DNA from: Nonlabens tegetincola
GTDB taxonomy: Bacteria; Bacteroidota; Bacteroidia; Flavobacteriales; Flavobacteriaceae
NCBI RefSeq assembly: GCF_002954355.1
Contig: NZ_MQVV01000014.1
Span: forward strand, 62,001-126,000
Direction of reading: 5' to 3'
DNA length: 64,000 nucleotides
Of this stretch, positions 60,905 to 64,000 are shown in pieces. Position numbers and translations under genes: made by a program. The notes below the pieces were generated by a model. It saw nothing but the letters and a program-made list of their open reading frames with translations. It was not told the DNA's origin and did no database searches. Position 1 is the first letter of the stretch. The number at the start of each line of letters is the position of its first letter.

Positions 60905-62026
60905 TCACACCAGGTCCTTACGATATAAACGTCTTCTTTTATGCAAAACTGGATCGTAATTCTTCCATAAAGATTGAACAGCAATATTATCTTCTAATTC
61001 TGGATTTGTTTCACAAAAGGTGATCCCATTATCCATGAAAGTTTTTGCTACATTTCTGAATATTAAAGCAGTTACTCCTTTTCCTTGATATTCAGGATCA
61101 ATACCAATTAGATAAAATGCGGCACGGTTATTTTTTCGTTTAGCTCTAAGTAAATGTATAAATCCGAATGGTAATAATTTACCTTTGGCTTTCTGTAAAG
61201 CTTTAGAAAATGAAGGCATTGTTATAGCAAATGCTACTAATTTGCCATTGCTATCTACTACACATTTAATAAAATCAGGATTTATAAAAGGTAGGTATTT
61301 TTCTTTATATAAATCTATTTGATATTGCTGGATAGGCACATAGGTTACCAATGACGAATAAGTTTTATTCAATAATTCGAACATCTCGTCCACATAAGGT
61401 AAAATATCCTTAGTCGATTTAAATTCTAGAGGTTTAAGGCCGTAACGTTGCATGATGATATCAGCAAACTTGTTGAATTTTTCGGGAACTGGATTGGGTG
61501 GAGTGAATTTGAATTCGATCCAGTCCGCACTTTTTTTGAATCCTAACATCTCCATGTGTTCCATGTAGTAAGGATGGTTGTACCATGTTATCATGGTGCC
61601 TAATTCTTCAAACCCTTCTACCAGCATTCCTGCCTTGTCCATGTTAGAGAAGCCAACAGGCCCTTCTATAAATTCTAGATTTTTTTTGTGGCCAATTTTT
61701 TCGACTGCATTTATTAACGCTTTTGTAACTTCAATGTCATCGATCATATCCAGCCATCCATACCTCATTTTAGGTTTTTTCTGATCATTAATCTCAATAT
61801 AATTAATGATACCAGCGATACGACCTACAATTTGTCCATTTTTATAAGCAAGAAATAACCAGCAATCAGCGTTCTTGAAAACCTGATTTTTCTCTGGATC
61901 AAAGTTTGCCATTTCGTCTTTGACGATTGGTGGTATGTAGTAGGGATTGTTCTTGTATAATTCCAGTTGGAATTGAACGAATTTTTTAATGTCTTTCTTT
62001 GAAGAAATCTGTTTAACTTCTATCAT
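60905..62026 (-). CDS. GNAT-like acyltransferase, long form
   Basis: A 373-residue cytosolic protein. The N-terminal half (EVKQISSKKDIKKFVQFQLELYKNNPYYIPP) and the C-terminal acetyl-CoA site (YLIGIDPEYQGKGVTALIFRNVAKTFMDNG) fit the large GNAT-like family related to YghO of E. coli. The ligand is unknown. Three bases from the barrel protein gene upstream, so co-transcribed. Confidence 0.85.
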   Translation of the reverse strand: MIEVKQISSKKDIKKFVQFQLELYKNNPYYIPPIVKDEMANFDPEKNQVFKNADCWLFLAYKNGQIVGRIAGIINYIEINDQKKPKMRYGWLDMIDDIEVTKALINAVEKIGHKKNLEFIEGPVGFSNMDKAGMLVEGFEELGTMITWYNHPYYMEHMEMLGFKKSADWIEFKFTPPNPVPEKFNKFADIIMQRYGLKPLEFKSTKDILPYVDEMFELLNKTYSSLVTYVPIQQYQIDLYKEKYLPFINPDFIKCVVDSNGKLVAFAITMPSFSKALQKAKGKLLPFGFIHLLRAKRKNNRAAFYLIGIDPEYQGKGVTALIFRNVAKTFMDNGITFCETNPELEDNIAVQSLWKNYDPVLHKRRRLYRKDLV

Positions 62027-62030
62027 ATTC

Positions 62031-63014
62031 TTATCCTCTTCCGTCTGGGTTTTGGTTTTCTTCTAGATTAAGCTTGTTTTCCTTGTTTTTCTTTTTGCGT
62101 TTGTTCCCACCTTGTGAACCGGATTGTTTTATCTCAGGATCTTTGTGAAAGTCGATTCTATAGGACATTCCTAAATTTACTTGGAACACGGTAGGTGTAT
62201 CTTTAAAGTTTACAGTCACACTACTATCGACCTGCCAGTCTTTATTAATCAAGTAAGTAGCACCGCCACGCGCTAGATCGTCACTATAGAAATCTGATTT
62301 AAAACCTTGATACTCTCCAAAAAACGCCCATTTGTTGTTGATACTATGTGTCATGGTAATGATCCATTGCCATGAAGGAAAATCAGTTCCTAGACGATCT
62401 ACTCCAAAATTTGTAACTAAAACCCATCGACCCCAATTGTTTTGGGTGATTAATTCAATTCTGGGAGAGAAGGTAGGGTCCTTGGGTGGAGTAAGTAAAT
62501 TATTATCGCTCAAATCAATATTGGCGCCAGCATATATAGCTAGTGCAGGAATTAGATCTTTCCAATTCAAACGATTATTGGCATGATAGCTATAAAGATT
62601 GATTTTCTTTTCACCAAATACACGTTTAGGATCAAAAAACATATACTTTGCACCCAAAGTACTTCTAGAAAAGTTATTAAAACTGAATTGAGAATTTCCA
62701 AATCCGGTTATTTGAGTTTGTTCCACACTAGCGAATCTTCCTATATACGAGAATTCTAGTTCTTCAAAAAAGGCACCGTATCGCAATTGAAAATTTAAAC
62801 CATAATAGTCACGTTCATAACGTTGAATTACATGTTCTTCAGTACGATAAAATACATTTGCTTCGACTTGCGCTACTCCAGTACCCAAAGCATAAGCACC
62901 TTGAGAAAGACCGGGATTATTTGTGTTTATTGTTTCCGTATATTGCGCTTGTGATAGAAAAGGTGTAACAAAAAGCGCCGTAATTATACTTATTCTATAA
63001 ATAATTGCGTTCAT
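62031..63014 (-). CDS. Outer-membrane beta-barrel, phenol-degradation MetA-like
   Basis: A 327-residue exported protein: signal peptide (1-23, ending SQAQ), then barrel strands beginning TINTNNPGLSQGAYALGTGVAQVEANVF, the pattern of the MetA-pathway barrel family often labelled transporter. The last 45 residues form a charged Lys/Asn-rich tail (KRKKKNKENK) after the final strand RIDFHK, unusual for a barrel whose last residue is normally aromatic. Substrate unknown. Confidence 0.8.
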   Translation of the reverse strand: MNAIIYRISIITALFVTPFLSQAQYTETINTNNPGLSQGAYALGTGVAQVEANVFYRTEEHVIQRYERDYYGLNFQLRYGAFFEELEFSYIGRFASVEQTQITGFGNSQFSFNNFSRSTLGAKYMFFDPKRVFGEKKINLYSYHANNRLNWKDLIPALAIYAGANIDLSDNNLLTPPKDPTFSPRIELITQNNWGRWVLVTNFGVDRLGTDFPSWQWIITMTHSINNKWAFFGEYQGFKSDFYSDDLARGGATYLINKDWQVDSSVTVNFKDTPTVFQVNLGMSYRIDFHKDPEIKQSGSQGGNKRKKKNKENKLNLEENQNPDGRG

Positions 63015-63074
63015 GGATTAATATCTATGAGCCAAATTTAAGATTTATTAAATACTATCTATCTACTGATATTT

Positions 63075-63082
63075 TATTTTTG
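63075..63082 (+). promoter_or_regulatory. Possible -7 element of the DUF4834 gene
   Basis: TATTTTTG matches TAnnTTTG, 25 bases before the ATG at 63108. No -33 TTG at proper distance was found. Confidence 0.35.
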
Positions 63083-63107
63083 ATAGAAACATTTCGTTTT
63101 AACTCTA

Positions 63108-63377
63108 ATGAAGACATTTTTAATCATCCTTATGGTCTTAATAGCCTTAAGGATTTTATTTAAGATATTCCGTAAACCTATACTAGCCTGGCTGGGTAAA
63201 AAAGCGATGCAACGTTTTCAAAAATCTTTTGAAAAAAGAGCAGGTTTTAACAATCCATATTCCGCTACCAATAAGTCAGAAAACGCATACCAAACACCTG
63301 ATAAATCATTTAAAAAAGCTCGCTCCAAAGAAAAGAAAAAGGTCGGTGAGTACGTCGACTTTGAGGAAATTGATTAA
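63108..63377 (+). CDS. DUF4834 protein
   Basis: An 89-residue protein with one N-terminal helix (2-20), then a basic segment (LGKKAMQRFQKSFEKRAG) and a charged tail ending GEYVDFEEID. This is the DUF4834 family, restricted as far as I know to Bacteroidota and commonly upstream of a YfhO gene, as here (30 bases). Function unknown. Confidence 0.85.
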   Translation: MKTFLIILMVLIALRILFKIFRKPILAWLGKKAMQRFQKSFEKRAGFNNPYSATNKSENAYQTPDKSFKKARSKEKKKVGEYVDFEEID

Positions 63378-63407
63378 TTTCCCACCATTAACCATATAAC
63401 CTTCTTC

Positions 63408-64000
63408 ATGAAGCTTGATTTTAAAAAAATCTGGCCGCACTTTATCGCTATCGCGATTTTTTTAATTGCAGCCTTAGCTTACTTCAGTCCTGTTCTAAGC
63501 GGTAAAAAATTATACCAAAACGATATTGTTCAATATAAAGGTAATGCCAGTCAGTTACTGGATTATAGAGCACAAGGTGAGGATATTTATTGGACCGATT
63601 CCGCTTTTGGTGGTATGCCTACTTATCAGTTAGGAGCAAGATATGATTACGATTTTTTTGATACTATTGATAGGACCATAAGGTTCCTGCCACGTCCGGC
63701 AGATTACCTCTTTCTCTACTTAATTTCCTTTTACATTTTAATGCTGGTAATGCGCATACCATGGAAAATAGGGATCATAGGAGCACTCGCATTTGGATTC
63801 TCCACCTATCTTATTATAATATTAGGCGTTGGTCACAATGCCAAAGCCCATGCGATAGGCTATTTCCCACTTGTTCTATCAGGAATTTTACTAGTCTTTC
63901 AAAAACGCTATTTATGGGGTTTTATGCTCACCGCACTGGCGATGGGACTAGAGTTACAGGCTAACCATCCACAGATGACCTATTACCTAGGGCTTTCAAT
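63408..64000 (+). CDS. YfhO family membrane protein, N-terminal part (truncated by window edge)
   Basis: ATG at 63408; 197 codons are visible before the window ends. The start (MKLDFKKIWPHFIAIAIFL), the loop YFSPVLSGKKLYQNDIVQYKGNA and FGGMPTYQLGARY are typical of YfhO proteins, large multi-helix membrane proteins of the GT-C glycosyltransferase type. Five hydrophobic helices are present in the visible part. In other bacteria YfhO proteins glycosylate teichoic acids; here the substrate is unknown. Confidence 0.88.
   Translation, partial: MKLDFKKIWPHFIAIAIFLIAALAYFSPVLSGKKLYQNDIVQYKGNASQLLDYRAQGEDIYWTDSAFGGMPTYQLGARYDYDFFDTIDRTIRFLPRPADYLFLYLISFYILMLVMRIPWKIGIIGALAFGFSTYLIIILGVGHNAKAHAIGYFPLVLSGILLVFQKRYLWGFMLTALAMGLELQANHPQMTYYLGLS

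Noticed and set aside
1-64000. CRISPR array
   Set aside because: No regularly spaced repeats with unique spacers were seen; the 16-bp palindrome copies are kilobases apart.

Overview
The window looks like a chromosome segment from a marine member of the Flavobacteriaceae (Bacteroidota). Signs of this are the AT-rich DNA, promoters of the TAnnTTTG type, a 287-residue primary sigma factor without region 1.1, a type IX secretion sorting tail, a bacillithiol gene, several lineage-typical DUF families (DUF4834, DUF4199, DUF5777, DUF2911, DUF3347) and genes mostly without clear Shine-Dalgarno sequences. The genus cannot be fixed from the sequence; a Nonlabens/Dokdonia-like organism is only a guess.

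Positions 1-15.8 kb: a copper-handling block, every gene on the minus strand, ending in a tyrosine integrase beside a tRNA-Arg gene. In transcription order it holds an HYC_CC_PP-type small protein, a CusA-type RND pump, a TolC-type channel, a regulator joining an HMA-like CxxC segment to an AraC domain, a multicopper oxidase with a Met-rich segment, a CopB-like barrel, DUF3347, a haem-binding protein, an NTF2-like protein, a CopA ATPase, DUF2911, PepSY and a truncated DUF305 protein. The layout is that of an integrative element in a tRNA gene; the far end lies left of the window. No membrane-fusion adaptor for the pump is present.

Positions 16-33.6 kb: core chromosome: apt, an M57 protease, tRNA-His, bshB1, a transsulfuration enzyme, hutI-hutG, a di-haem peroxidase with a PhoX-like partner, an MBL-fold protein, then a small accessory cluster of secreted proteins (26.7-29.6 kb) whose first gene resembles fulvocin C-related bacteriocin proteins and whose leader is duplicated in front of a broken gene, then rpmH and carB. 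Positions 33.6-36 kb: an accessory patch with a REP-associated transposase, REP-like hairpins and a duplicated end of the neighbouring DUF3999 gene.

Positions 36-64 kb: DUF3999/DUF2339 membrane pair, a serine hydrolase, a small cytochrome/T9SS/DUF5777 cluster, lysC with a divergent ACT-like protein, a thioesterase, a satD-DUF3307 pair under three evenly spaced dyads, rmuC, a tight RluA/ABC exporter/sugar mutase run, glycosyltransferase, rpmE type B, rpoD, small membrane proteins, a GNAT protein, an outer-membrane protein and the start of a YfhO gene.

The most striking pattern cuts across all genes: a 16-bp palindrome (CGCTTTCGCGAAAGCG and near variants) occurs 13 times, nine of them inside genes, where it is read in only two of three frames (AFAKA or LSRK).
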